From contig JAEWQS010000109.1 of assembly GCA_023399095.1 (NCBI GenBank), forward strand, positions 1-6,995: DNA of 6,995 nt, written 5' to 3'. The DNA is from Bacillota bacterium. GTDB taxonomy: Bacteria > Bacillota > Clostridia > Christensenellales > SZUA-584. This document shows, piece by piece, positions 1 to 5,268 of this stretch; within the stretch, counting starts at the first letter, position 1, and each line of letters starts with the position of its first letter. Made by a program: the position numbers and the translations under genes. The notes beneath the pieces are model-generated. The model worked only from the letters and a program-made list of their open reading frames with translations. It searched no databases and was not told the origin of the DNA.

Positions 1-244
1 TTGTGATCACAACGTCCACCGGCGGGATGTCTGTCAGCAGCTTCGACTGTTGCGTTTCGTTCATATCAATGCCGTACAGCTCTTTAATGACAGCCACGGC
101 ATCCTGATTGATCTGCGGCTTTGTTTCGGTTCCGGCCGAATAGGCCTCAAACACTTCCGAAGCTATGAGCTTAGATATGGCTTCCGCCATCTGCGACCGA
201 CACGAATTGTGAACGCATATAAATGCGACTTTGGGTTTGATCAT
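1..244 (-). CDS. arsC: Arsenate reductase, low-molecular-weight phosphatase type (N-terminal part, runs off window)
   Basis: Cytoplasmic enzyme that reduces arsenate to arsenite, which the locus pumps can then export. The 81 visible residues begin MIKPKVAFICVHNSCRSQMA. This contains the C-x5-R phosphate/arsenate-binding loop (C10 VHNSC R16) typical of the thioredoxin-coupled ArsC family related to low-molecular-weight tyrosine phosphatases, followed by YSAGTE, also typical of the fold. The two further redox cysteines of this family (around residues 80-90) lie beyond the left edge, so thioredoxin coupling is inferred from the family. The ATG start at 244 is preceded by AAGGAG eight bases upstream. 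The gene lies 20 bp after the permease gene and is the third gene of the arsR2 operon. A plus-strand frame over the same bases is a shadow. Family assignment is strong; completeness cannot be judged. Confidence 0.93.
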   Translation of the reverse strand, partial: MIKPKVAFICVHNSCRSQMAEAISKLIASEVFEAYSAGTETKPQINQDAVAVIKELYGIDMNETQQSKLLTDIPPVDVVIT

Positions 245-264
245 TTGTTAGTCTCCTTAAAAAA

Positions 265-1269
265 CTATACCAGCCAGAATCCAAACGCGTGGAATACGTA
301 TCCTATGATCAGAATACCTACCACAACGATACCCGCAAAAATCAACAGCAGCTTTGTCTTGACCACTTTTTTCAGCAGTATCATGGACGGCAGCGACAGC
401 GCCGTCACCGCCATCATAAACGACAGCACCGTGCCGATGCCCACGCCCTTGAGTACAAGCGCCTCCGCAATAGCCAGCGTTCCAAATATATCGGCATACA
501 TCGGAACACCCACAAACGTTGCTATCAAGACCGAAAATGGATTGTTATTACCCAACACAGCCAATACAATATCTTTAGGAATCCAGTTGTGAATGGCTGC
601 GCCAATGCCGACGCCGATCAGTACATACAACCACACCTTTTTAATGATCGCTAGCACCTGATCCTTTGCGAAAACAACCCTGTCACGACGTGTCATTTCC
701 GGCGCGTCGATCTCAGCCGATTGATTCTGAAAGACGAATGGCTCTACGTATTTTTCCAGCTTCAGCTTGCTGATAAGTGTGCCGCCAATCACAGCAAGTA
801 TAAGCCCGACCACCACATACGCAATGGCAATCTTCCAGTTGAAAATGCTGGCCAGCAGCAGCACGGACGCCAAATCGACAAGCGGCGAGGATATAAGGAA
901 CGAGAATGTGACACCAATGGGCAGCCCTGCGCTCGTGAAACCGATGAACAAAGGTATCGACGAGCATGAGCAAAACGGCGTGACCGTCCCAAGCAGTGCG
1001 CCCAATGTGTTGGCTCCGATGCCGCGAAAGCGTCCCAGTATCCTGCGTGTACGCTCGGGAGGAAAATGGCTCTGTATATACGAGATCACGAATATCAGTA
1101 CCGACAGCAGTATAAATATTTTAATTGTATCGTAAAGGAAAAAGTGGATGCTCCCACCCAGACGTTCACTGACATCCAAGCCGAACACATCCTGTACGAG
1201 CCATTTTATTAAATTGCTCAGCCATTCCATTTTTAACAGCTGATTATTCAGCCATTCAAACACCGTCAT
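265..1269 (-). CDS. ArsP/DUF318-family membrane permease (putative organoarsenical or metalloid exporter)
   Basis: A 334-residue integral membrane protein of the permease family COG0701 (DUF318, ArsP_1). About eight to ten hydrophobic segments are visible, in two clusters (roughly residues 48-165 and 210-330) separated by a charged cytoplasmic stretch near 168-208. The family signature is clear: GTVTPFCSCSSIPLFIG at residues 94-110, with C100 and C102, then SFLISSPLVD at 123-132. The second half has GVPMYADIFGTLAIAEAL (254-271), the matching motif. Characterised ArsP members export trivalent organoarsenicals such as methylarsenite and reduced roxarsone, while other family members are linked to other thiophilic metals, so the substrate here is inferred from the ars context. 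The ATG at 1269 follows a GAGG about ten bases upstream. It sits 40 bp after arsR2 and 20 bp before arsC, so it is the middle gene of the operon. Overlapping frames in the same region are shadows. Confidence 0.9.
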   Translation of the reverse strand: MTVFEWLNNQLLKMEWLSNLIKWLVQDVFGLDVSERLGGSIHFFLYDTIKIFILLSVLIFVISYIQSHFPPERTRRILGRFRGIGANTLGALLGTVTPFCSCSSIPLFIGFTSAGLPIGVTFSFLISSPLVDLASVLLLASIFNWKIAIAYVVVGLILAVIGGTLISKLKLEKYVEPFVFQNQSAEIDAPEMTRRDRVVFAKDQVLAIIKKVWLYVLIGVGIGAAIHNWIPKDIVLAVLGNNNPFSVLIATFVGVPMYADIFGTLAIAEALVLKGVGIGTVLSFMMAVTALSLPSMILLKKVVKTKLLLIFAGIVVVGILIIGYVFHAFGFWLV

Positions 1270-1309
1270 AAAATTTAACCTCGACTTCCAACTATGTTGT
1301 TATCAATTA

Positions 1310-1675
1310 TTACAATGCTTTGAGATCAGACATCAGTGTTTTGCTTAGCAAACCTTTATCCGTTTGATCAGAAAGCCGCTCTCTGTCTTTAACCAGCAGT
1401 GGGTATTGCTCATAATTGTTGACTATAGCACCAAGTATCTCTGATGCCATATTATCTTGAATGTTTATATAATACAGAATCCACTGCCCCTGACGCTTAT
1501 CCTGAACCAACCCCATATCTCTTAGCTTAGCAAGATGCCTTGATATTTTAGGTTGTGATTCTTCTAATATATAACATATTTCACAAACGCAAAGCTCCTT
1601 CTCCGACAGCAGAGCCAATATTCGCAATCTTGTTTCATCCGATATTGTTTTTATAAAGTCTATCAATTCAGTCAT
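1310..1675 (-). CDS. arsR: ArsR-family arsenite-responsive repressor (second copy)
   Basis: A 121-residue winged-helix repressor of the ArsR/SmtB family, expected to bind its operator as a dimer and release it on binding As(III). The N-terminal helix reads ISDETRLRILALL (11-23). The metal site is C29-V-C31-E-I-C34 at the start of the recognition region, the same C-V-C-x-x-C arrangement as in E. coli ArsR. The DNA-reading helix follows as SQPKISRHLAKLRDMGLV, then the wing (KRQGQWILYYI). A longer frame starts at 1738, but that extension would be coded by the operator itself. The ATG at 1675 has AGAGGG eight bases upstream and matches the family N-terminus, so it is preferred. It is the first gene of the unit arsR2-permease-arsC and is transcribed from the promoter at 1728-1756. 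It differs clearly from the other ArsR in this window. Confidence 0.93.
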   Translation of the reverse strand: MTELIDFIKTISDETRLRILALLSEKELCVCEICYILEESQPKISRHLAKLRDMGLVQDKRQGQWILYYINIQDNMASEILGAIVNNYEQYPLLVKDRERLSDQTDKGLLSKTLMSDLKAL

Positions 1676-1694
1676 TTGTACATCCCTCTTAAAA

Positions 1695-1732
1695 AATATA
1701 CTTATATACGTATATCCGTATATAAGTATATT
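1695..1732 (-). promoter_or_regulatory. Candidate ArsR operator: 16-bp perfect inverted repeat
   Basis: The arm AATATACTTATATACG (1695-1710) is repeated as its exact reverse complement at 1717-1732 around a 6-bp AT-rich spacer. The right arm overlaps the -10 box at 1728-1733, and the left arm reaches to about 20 bases upstream of the arsR2 start codon. AT-rich palindromes covering the -10/+1 region are the usual binding sites of ArsR/SmtB repressors. Assignment to this ArsR is inferred from position. In RNA the repeat could also form a hairpin in the leader. Confidence 0.8.
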
Positions 1733-1756
1733 ATGCATTTATCTGTTGTATGTCAA
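1728..1756 (-). promoter_or_regulatory. Sigma-A promoter of arsR2-permease-arsC
   Basis: On the minus strand, TTGACA (1756-1751), a perfect -35 box, is followed after exactly 17 bp by TAATAT (1733-1728), a good -10 box. The -10 overlaps the inverted-repeat operator, so bound repressor would block RNA polymerase. The promoter lies just past the acr3 stop codon at 1775, so this unit can be transcribed independently of acr3. No clear intrinsic terminator separates the two units, so read-through from acr3 is also possible. Confidence 0.85.
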
Positions 1757-1774
1757 TGGTTTTTTAAATAGTTG

Positions 1775-2884
1775 TTATTGTTTGTCTTCAGTATTTTTTT
1801 CGATGCTTTCTATGGGCTCATTAATTTCCGGAAACCAATGTTGTGTACGGTTTGCAAATCTCACCAGGGCCAGCATGACAGGCACCTCAACAAGCACGCC
1901 CACAATCGTGGCCAGCGCTGCCGGAGATTGAAGACCAAACACAGAAATTGCAACCGCAACGGCCAATTCAAAGAAGTTACTTGCCCCGATCATCGCGGCA
2001 GGCGACGCAATATTATGAGGCAATCTCCATTTTTTTGACCACAAATAAGCAACAGTGAATATCAAAAACGTTTGTATCACGAGGGGGATAGCCACCAAAA
2101 AAATATCAATGGGCTGCTCAACAATTGTCCTTCCCTGAAAAGAGAATATGATGACCAACGTCAGCAGCAAACCGATAACCGTCACGTTATTGAACTTTGG
2201 AATAAAACTCTTTTCAAAATACGCTTTGCCTTTCTTCTTCGTGAGTATGCTTCTTGTCAGCCAACCTCCTCCAAGGGGTATCACCACAAAAAGAATAACC
2301 GATAAAAACAGTGTCGCCCAAGGGACACCGACGCCCTGCACACTGATTCCGGCAAGCATGAAAAGCAATCCGACAATCGGAGCAAAGGCGACAAGAATAA
2401 TAAGATCATTCGTCGCGACCTGAACAAGTGTATGAGCCGGATTTCCTCTGGTTAAATGGCTCCACACAAACACCATCGCTGTACAGGGCGCTGCTCCCAG
2501 TAGAATAGCTCCCGCCAGATAGTCCTTCGCGGTTCCCGCAGGCATAACAGACTGATAAATAACAAAGAAAAACAGGTATGCCAGGCCAAACATAGTAAAC
2601 GGCTTGATCAGCCAGTTCGTGACCCATGTGACAACCAAGCCTTTTGGGTTTTTGCCGACATTTTTTATGCTCGCAAAATCCACTTTGAGCATCATCGGAT
2701 AGATCATCAGCCAGATCAGAATGGCGACAGGTATTGATACGTTGTAATACTCAAACTGACCTAGAAAGCTGGGGATGACAGGAAGCCACAGTCCAATAAT
2801 AATTCCGAGGCCCATGCAAAGTATCACCCATATGCTTAAGTATTTCTCAAAAAACCCAATGCCTTCAGTCTTTTTCTTGCTCAT
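1775..2884 (-). CDS. acr3: ACR3-family arsenite efflux transporter
   Basis: Integral membrane carrier of the ACR3 family (often named arsB in genomes) that exports As(III) from the cytoplasm using the proton-motive force. Its 369 residues match the family's usual 350-400, with about ten hydrophobic segments. The key family residues are present: Cys134 in GAAPCTAMVFVWS (membrane segment 4) and Glu306 in ASNFFELAVAVAISVFG (segment 9), the conserved cysteine and glutamate needed for arsenite transport in characterised ACR3 proteins. The motif PMMLKVDF (63-70) is also typical. The ATG at 2884 has an AGAGG site seven bases upstream. It lies 37 bp downstream of arsR1 and is transcribed with it; its stop lies 19 bp before the -35 box of the arsR2 unit. 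Other frames across the gene are shadows. Assignment is firm. Confidence 0.96.
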   Translation of the reverse strand: MSKKKTEGIGFFEKYLSIWVILCMGLGIIIGLWLPVIPSFLGQFEYYNVSIPVAILIWLMIYPMMLKVDFASIKNVGKNPKGLVVTWVTNWLIKPFTMFGLAYLFFFVIYQSVMPAGTAKDYLAGAILLGAAPCTAMVFVWSHLTRGNPAHTLVQVATNDLIILVAFAPIVGLLFMLAGISVQGVGVPWATLFLSVILFVVIPLGGGWLTRSILTKKKGKAYFEKSFIPKFNNVTVIGLLLTLVIIFSFQGRTIVEQPIDIFLVAIPLVIQTFLIFTVAYLWSKKWRLPHNIASPAAMIGASNFFELAVAVAISVFGLQSPAALATIVGVLVEVPVMLALVRFANRTQHWFPEINEPIESIEKNTEDKQ

Positions 2885-2921
2885 TTTTTTACCTCTTCCA
2901 ATATGATTTTCAGATTAGGCT

Positions 2922-3242
2922 CTATTCTTTACCGTTTTTGCATTCATGACAGATGCAGTCATCTTTTTGAGATGTTATGCGCGCCATGAATTTTTTTAAA
3001 TCATCAAACTTTTCAAGATTCAGGCTGTAATTCATCCAGGCTCCATCCCGCCTGCCAAAAACAAGGCTGCTTTTGGTTAGTATTTTCATATGGTATGATA
3101 ACGTTGGCTGCGTAAAATTAAACTTTTCTAAAATCTCACATGCACACAGTTCTCCACAGGATAACATATCAACGATCATAAGCCTTGTTTCATCCGATAA
3201 TGCTTTTAACGCGGATACATATTCCTGATAACCTTCGGCCAC
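2922..3242 (-). CDS. arsR: ArsR-family repressor (first copy), probably arsenite-responsive, GTG start
   Basis: A 106-residue ArsR/SmtB winged-helix repressor leading the arsR1-acr3 unit. It shows ALSDETRLMIVDML (14-27), ELCACEIL with C33-A-C35 (31-38) in the region of the ArsR metal-binding helix, a reading helix TQPTLSYHMKIL (44-55) and a wing around GRRDGAWMNYSL (63-74). C29 just upstream could be a third ligand. The C-terminus ends in a CxCxxC cluster (C96, C98, C101), an extra possible metal or arsenite site absent from the other copy. Two ATG codons lie upstream (3263 and 3257) but lack a ribosome site; GGAGGTG overlaps them and sits six bases before GTG at 3242, so GTG is preferred. 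The longer form would be 113 residues. The family is certain; the ligand is inferred from acr3 next door. Confidence 0.9.
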   Translation of the reverse strand: MAEGYQEYVSALKALSDETRLMIVDMLSCGELCACEILEKFNFTQPTLSYHMKILTKSSLVFGRRDGAWMNYSLNLEKFDDLKKFMARITSQKDDCICHECKNGKE

Positions 3243-3248
3243 TTTCTT

Positions 3249-3255
3249 CACCTCC
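3249..3255 (-). promoter_or_regulatory. Ribosome-binding site that decides the arsR1 start
   Basis: On the minus strand GGAGGTG ends six bases before GTG at 3242. It is ideally placed for that codon but overlaps or follows the two upstream ATG codons (3257, 3263), which have no ribosome site of their own. This supports initiation at GTG. Confidence 0.7.
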
Positions 3256-3274
3256 ATATACATATTGAATAAGT

Positions 3275-3298
3275 TCTATCACATAGATAATGTTCTAT
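3275..3298 (-). promoter_or_regulatory. Candidate operator of arsR1-acr3
   Basis: Three alternating copies of a five-base half-site lie just downstream of the -10 box: TCTAT at 3275-3279, ATAGA at 3283-3287 and TCTAT at 3294-3298 (plus-strand reading). ATAGA-N6-TCTAT forms a 16-bp palindrome at the expected transcription start, and TCTAT-N3-ATAGA forms a second, overlapping one. The larger unit GTTCTAT also recurs as a direct repeat (3273 and 3292). Position fits an ArsR operator, but the sequence is unlike the operator at 1695-1732. Which pairing is used is inference. Confidence 0.5.
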
Positions 3299-3304
3299 AT
3301 CCAT

Positions 3305-3334
3305 ATTATATGCAACGACAGTCCCTTTGGTCAA
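3305..3334 (-). promoter_or_regulatory. Sigma-A promoter of arsR1-acr3
   Basis: On the minus strand TTGACC (3334-3329) is followed after 18 bp by a perfect TATAAT (3310-3305). The expected transcription start is near 3298, inside the candidate operator, giving a leader of roughly 55 bases before the GTG at 3242. Confidence 0.82.
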
Positions 3335-3498
3335 TTAACATTTTGATTAATATTACAGGTGATGAATTGGACAATAGTTATGTGTTTAATACGGCGATAT
3401 CTGAAGTCGGACAGATGGCAGAAGAAAATCCGATTGTGAAATTGATTCATGTAAGAGTTCCCATATTCATCGGCAAGGCTCTCGGTAAATGCCTATAA
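3310..3498 (+). pseudogene. Short open frame, probable gene remnant of unknown origin
   Basis: An open plus-strand frame of 62 codons from ATG at 3310 (or 77 from a TTG at 3265). I do not recognise the product. The later part, from about GDELDNSYVFNTAISEVGQM to the end at IGKALGKCL, has coding-like composition with an even spread of charged and hydrophobic residues. However, no start has a ribosome site, and the 5' end runs through the -10 box and promoter spacer of the opposite-strand arsR1 unit. Its last six bases overlap the stop end of the convergent regulator gene. The most likely reading is the 3' end of a gene truncated when the ars locus or its control region became joined here. A genuine small protein is possible, and so is chance. 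Confidence 0.35.
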
Positions 3499-4158
3499 CA
3501 GATAATAGTCGCCGCCCTTTTGCTTGAGCGCCGCTTCATCCTTGACGAGATAGCCCTGTCGCGTCTTTTGGAGTATGCCCTGACGGCACAGATTATCTAG
3601 CGTGCGCAGCAGATGCCTGTAGCTTGTGCCGAGTATTTCCGCGATCTCGGTGAGCTTTTCCTTAAAGCATCCGTTGATGCTCGACATCGCGATATAGGCG
3701 CACAGACGCACATCCAGCGAATGAAGGATATTGATCGCGCTGTTGTTGTTGGATCGAAACATTTTTTGCGCCAGCGCCGTGCTCACTGCGTTCATGAATA
3801 TGGCGTTGTTTTTGAGCTCCTTTTGATATCGCGCGCGTGGAATGCCGATGCATGTTACGTCTGTGATTGCCTGCACGCTGGACGCGGCCGCATCAGAATC
3901 CGTTGCGAACTCCACTTCCCCCATAATGCCCTTTGCCGCATTAAAGCAAAACAGCAGCGTCCTGCCGCTTTGCGCTGTATTAAAAACCTTCATTCGGCCT
4001 TCTAAAACAATCAGTACATAGGGACACGCGTACCCTTGTTGAATGATGAATTCTTCGCTTTCGTACCGAAGAAGAGAAATTTCACTGGCATCTAAACTTT
4101 TTAACCCGTATTCGGCCAATGTCTCATAATGCTTGGCTTGAAGCTTTTCTTTTACCAT
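3493..4158 (-). CDS. Crp/Fnr-family transcriptional regulator (YeiL-like)
   Basis: A 221-residue cytoplasmic regulator with the two-domain Crp/Fnr layout: an N-terminal cyclic-nucleotide-binding-type beta roll (about 25-110; FIIQQGYACPYVLIVLEGRMK at its core is typical), a dimer helix (about 115-160), and a C-terminal helix-turn-helix (about 167-190, with LTEIAEILGTSYRHLLRTLD). The pocket region GIMGEVEF...AASSVQAIT (about 77-99) keeps a Gly-Glu but lacks the Arg-Ser that holds the cAMP phosphate in Crp. There is also no N-terminal four-cysteine FNR cluster, so the signal is unknown. The frame is open to ATG 4242, but ATG 4158 has AGAGGTG six bases upstream, and the extension would run through the intergenic promoters. 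It is divergent from the YdcZ-type transporter, a pairing that suggests direct control of it. Confidence 0.88.
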   Translation of the reverse strand: MVKEKLQAKHYETLAEYGLKSLDASEISLLRYESEEFIIQQGYACPYVLIVLEGRMKVFNTAQSGRTLLFCFNAAKGIMGEVEFATDSDAAASSVQAITDVTCIGIPRARYQKELKNNAIFMNAVSTALAQKMFRSNNNSAINILHSLDVRLCAYIAMSSINGCFKEKLTEIAEILGTSYRHLLRTLDNLCRQGILQKTRQGYLVKDEAALKQKGGDYYLL

Positions 4159-4176
4159 GGCATTCACCTCTGAAAA

Positions 4177-4198
4177 CAATATGACATATGTCCTATTG
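4177..4198. promoter_or_regulatory. 22-bp palindromic operator between the Crp-like regulator and the transporter
   Basis: The left arm CAATATGACAT (4177-4187) and the reverse complement of the right arm, CAATAGGACAT (4198-4188), agree at 10 of 11 positions, with a perfect GACATATGTC core. Twofold sites of about 22 bp suit Crp/Fnr dimers, although the half-site is neither the Crp (TGTGA) nor the Fnr (TTGAT) consensus. It overlaps the -10 and spacer of the regulator's promoter and lies upstream of the transporter's promoter. Binding by this regulator is inferred. Confidence 0.7.
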
Positions 4199-4206
4199 CG
4201 CGTCAA
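4178..4206 (-). promoter_or_regulatory. Probable promoter of the Crp-like regulator
   Basis: On the minus strand TTGACG (4206-4201) is followed after 17 bp by CATATT (4183-4178), a good -35 with a moderate -10. The spacer and -10 are almost entirely covered by the palindrome at 4177-4198, the geometry expected for autorepression. Confidence 0.55.
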
Positions 4207-4213
4207 GCCGCGG

Positions 4214-4222
4214 TGATAGTAT
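4214..4222 (+). promoter_or_regulatory. Probable extended -10 promoter of the YdcZ-type transporter
   Basis: TGATAGTAT matches an extended -10 (TGn followed by TAGTAT). The only -35-like sequence, TTGCGC at 4196-4201, is weak and badly spaced (15 bp), as in promoters that depend on an activator. A start seven bases downstream, near 4229, would place the palindrome centre (4187.5) at -41.5, the classic class II activator position. Confidence 0.45.
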
Positions 4223-4230
4223 AGCGCCAT

Positions 4231-4236
4231 GGAGGG
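4231..4236 (+). promoter_or_regulatory. Ribosome-binding site that decides the transporter start
   Basis: GGAGGG lies seven bases before ATG 4244 and overlaps the codons just after the alternative ATG at 4229, which has no site of its own. It supports starting at 4244. Confidence 0.75.
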
Positions 4237-4243
4237 TTCCAAT

Positions 4244-5140
4244 ATGTATCATTTTTTGTCGGTGCTCGGAGGCGTATTCATCGCCGTGATGGTCGCCATA
4301 AACGGCGAGCTTACTTTATTTTATGGCTTGTATTCGGCCACAGTGGTCATTCATTTGGCAGGTTTGCTTTTTATATGCCTATTGATCGCAGGTAGGCGTG
4401 CGCGCTTCTTACCTGTCAGCAAGCTCCCTTTTCACCTATACCTTGGCGGGGCTGTCGGCGTCGCCACAGTGGTGTTCACCAACATGGCCTACGGCAGAAT
4501 CAGCGTGTCAGCGATTCTGGCTATCGGCTTGCTGGGCCAATGCCTCACGTCGCTGGTTTTTGACCGATACGGTTTTTTAGGTATGCCAAAACACGCTTTT
4601 GCCAAAATGAAGCTAATTGGCATCTCGTTTGTGGTATTGGGCATCGTGTTTATGACTTCGGGTTCAAAAATGGACGCCATTGTGCCTATCGTTTTGTCGC
4701 TGCTCACCGGCGTAGCCATCGTTGTTTCCAGAACCATCAACGCGGCTCTTGCACAGCGAACCAGCGTACTGACCAGTACATTTTACAATTACTTTGTTGG
4801 GCTTGCCTTATCGGCTGTGATTCTGCTAATCGCCGGACGGGGAGAGCCCCTGCTCACGCAGTTCTTATTGTCTCCCAAGGTATGGATCTATCTTGGCGGT
4901 ATATTCGGTGTGGGTCTTGTTACGCTGCTGAACGCGGCTGTATGCAAAATATCGTCGTTCTACATGACACTGCTGATGTTTGCGGGTCAGGTGTTTACCG
5001 GCCTCGTTATTGATATCATGCTGACCGACATGTTCTCACTGAACAACCTGCTTGGCGGTGTTCTGGTCACGGTGGGCTTGGTACAGAATTTGTGGGTAGA
5101 CAGACGGAGAAAACTAATGCTTAACCAACGTAATTGTTAA
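4244..5140 (+). CDS. YdcZ/DUF606-family inner-membrane transporter (DMT superfamily)
   Basis: A 298-residue, strongly hydrophobic membrane protein with about ten transmembrane segments, built as two similar halves, as in two-domain DUF606 (YdcZ, COG3238) members of the drug/metabolite transporter superfamily. The internal repeat is visible: GGAVGVATVVFTNMAYGRIS (68-87) aligns with GGIFGVGLVTLLNAAVCKIS (218-237), and GQCLTSLVFDRYG (99-111) aligns with GQVFTGLVIDIML (248-260). The N-terminus VFIAVMVAINGEL is typical of the family. The substrate is unknown for most members. ATG 4244 is preferred over ATG 4229 because GGAGGG lies seven bases before it. It is divergent from the Crp/Fnr-like regulator with a shared palindromic operator, so it is probably the regulated target. 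No clear terminator follows the stop. Frames on both strands within it are shadows. Confidence 0.88.
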   Translation: MYHFLSVLGGVFIAVMVAINGELTLFYGLYSATVVIHLAGLLFICLLIAGRRARFLPVSKLPFHLYLGGAVGVATVVFTNMAYGRISVSAILAIGLLGQCLTSLVFDRYGFLGMPKHAFAKMKLIGISFVVLGIVFMTSGSKMDAIVPIVLSLLTGVAIVVSRTINAALAQRTSVLTSTFYNYFVGLALSAVILLIAGRGEPLLTQFLLSPKVWIYLGGIFGVGLVTLLNAAVCKISSFYMTLLMFAGQVFTGLVIDIMLTDMFSLNNLLGGVLVTVGLVQNLWVDRRRKLMLNQRNC

Positions 5141-5193
5141 AAGCTTATTCTACAGTCGTATTAATTAAATATTTTATGAATTTTAAGCGAATT

Positions 5194-5265
5194 ATGAATA
5201 ATCAAGGAGGATTATGTAAGGCATTCCTAGAAATATTATTATTGGATTATTTTTTGGGGTGCTGA
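5194..5265 (+). CDS. Possible 23-residue leader ORF upstream of the 322-residue protein
   Basis: ATG at 5194 opens a 23-residue frame with a hydrophobic C-terminal half (FLEILLLDYFLGC). An in-frame ATG at 5176 would give 29 residues. Its TGA (5263-5265) lies three bases before the ATG of the next gene, and that gene's GGGGTG ribosome site is embedded in its last codons, so translational coupling or a leader-peptide role is conceivable. No good ribosome site precedes either ATG, and in AT-rich DNA this may be chance. The strong AAGGAGG in this region (5204-5210) lies inside this ORF and points instead at an ATG followed directly by TAA. The rest of 5141-5268 shows no convincing promoter or terminator. 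Confidence 0.25.
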   Translation: MNNQGGLCKAFLEILLLDYFLGC

Positions 5266-5268
5266 GTT

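Noticed and set aside
265..1135. Several plus- and minus-strand open frames overlapping the permease gene
   Set aside because: They overlap a well-supported membrane protein in other frames, have skewed low-complexity composition and match no family; they are shadows.
1676..1738. N-terminal extension of ArsR2 to an ATG at 1738
   Set aside because: The extra 21 codons would be encoded by the promoter and inverted repeat; ATG 1675 has its own ribosome site and fits the family.
3613..4005. 130-codon plus-strand frame opposite the Crp-like regulator
   Set aside because: Rich in Arg, His and Cys, as expected of an antisense shadow; the minus-strand protein has clear domains.
4159..4242. 28-residue N-terminal extension of the Crp-like regulator
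   Set aside because: It would run through the divergent promoters and operator; AGAGGTG before ATG 4158 marks the start.
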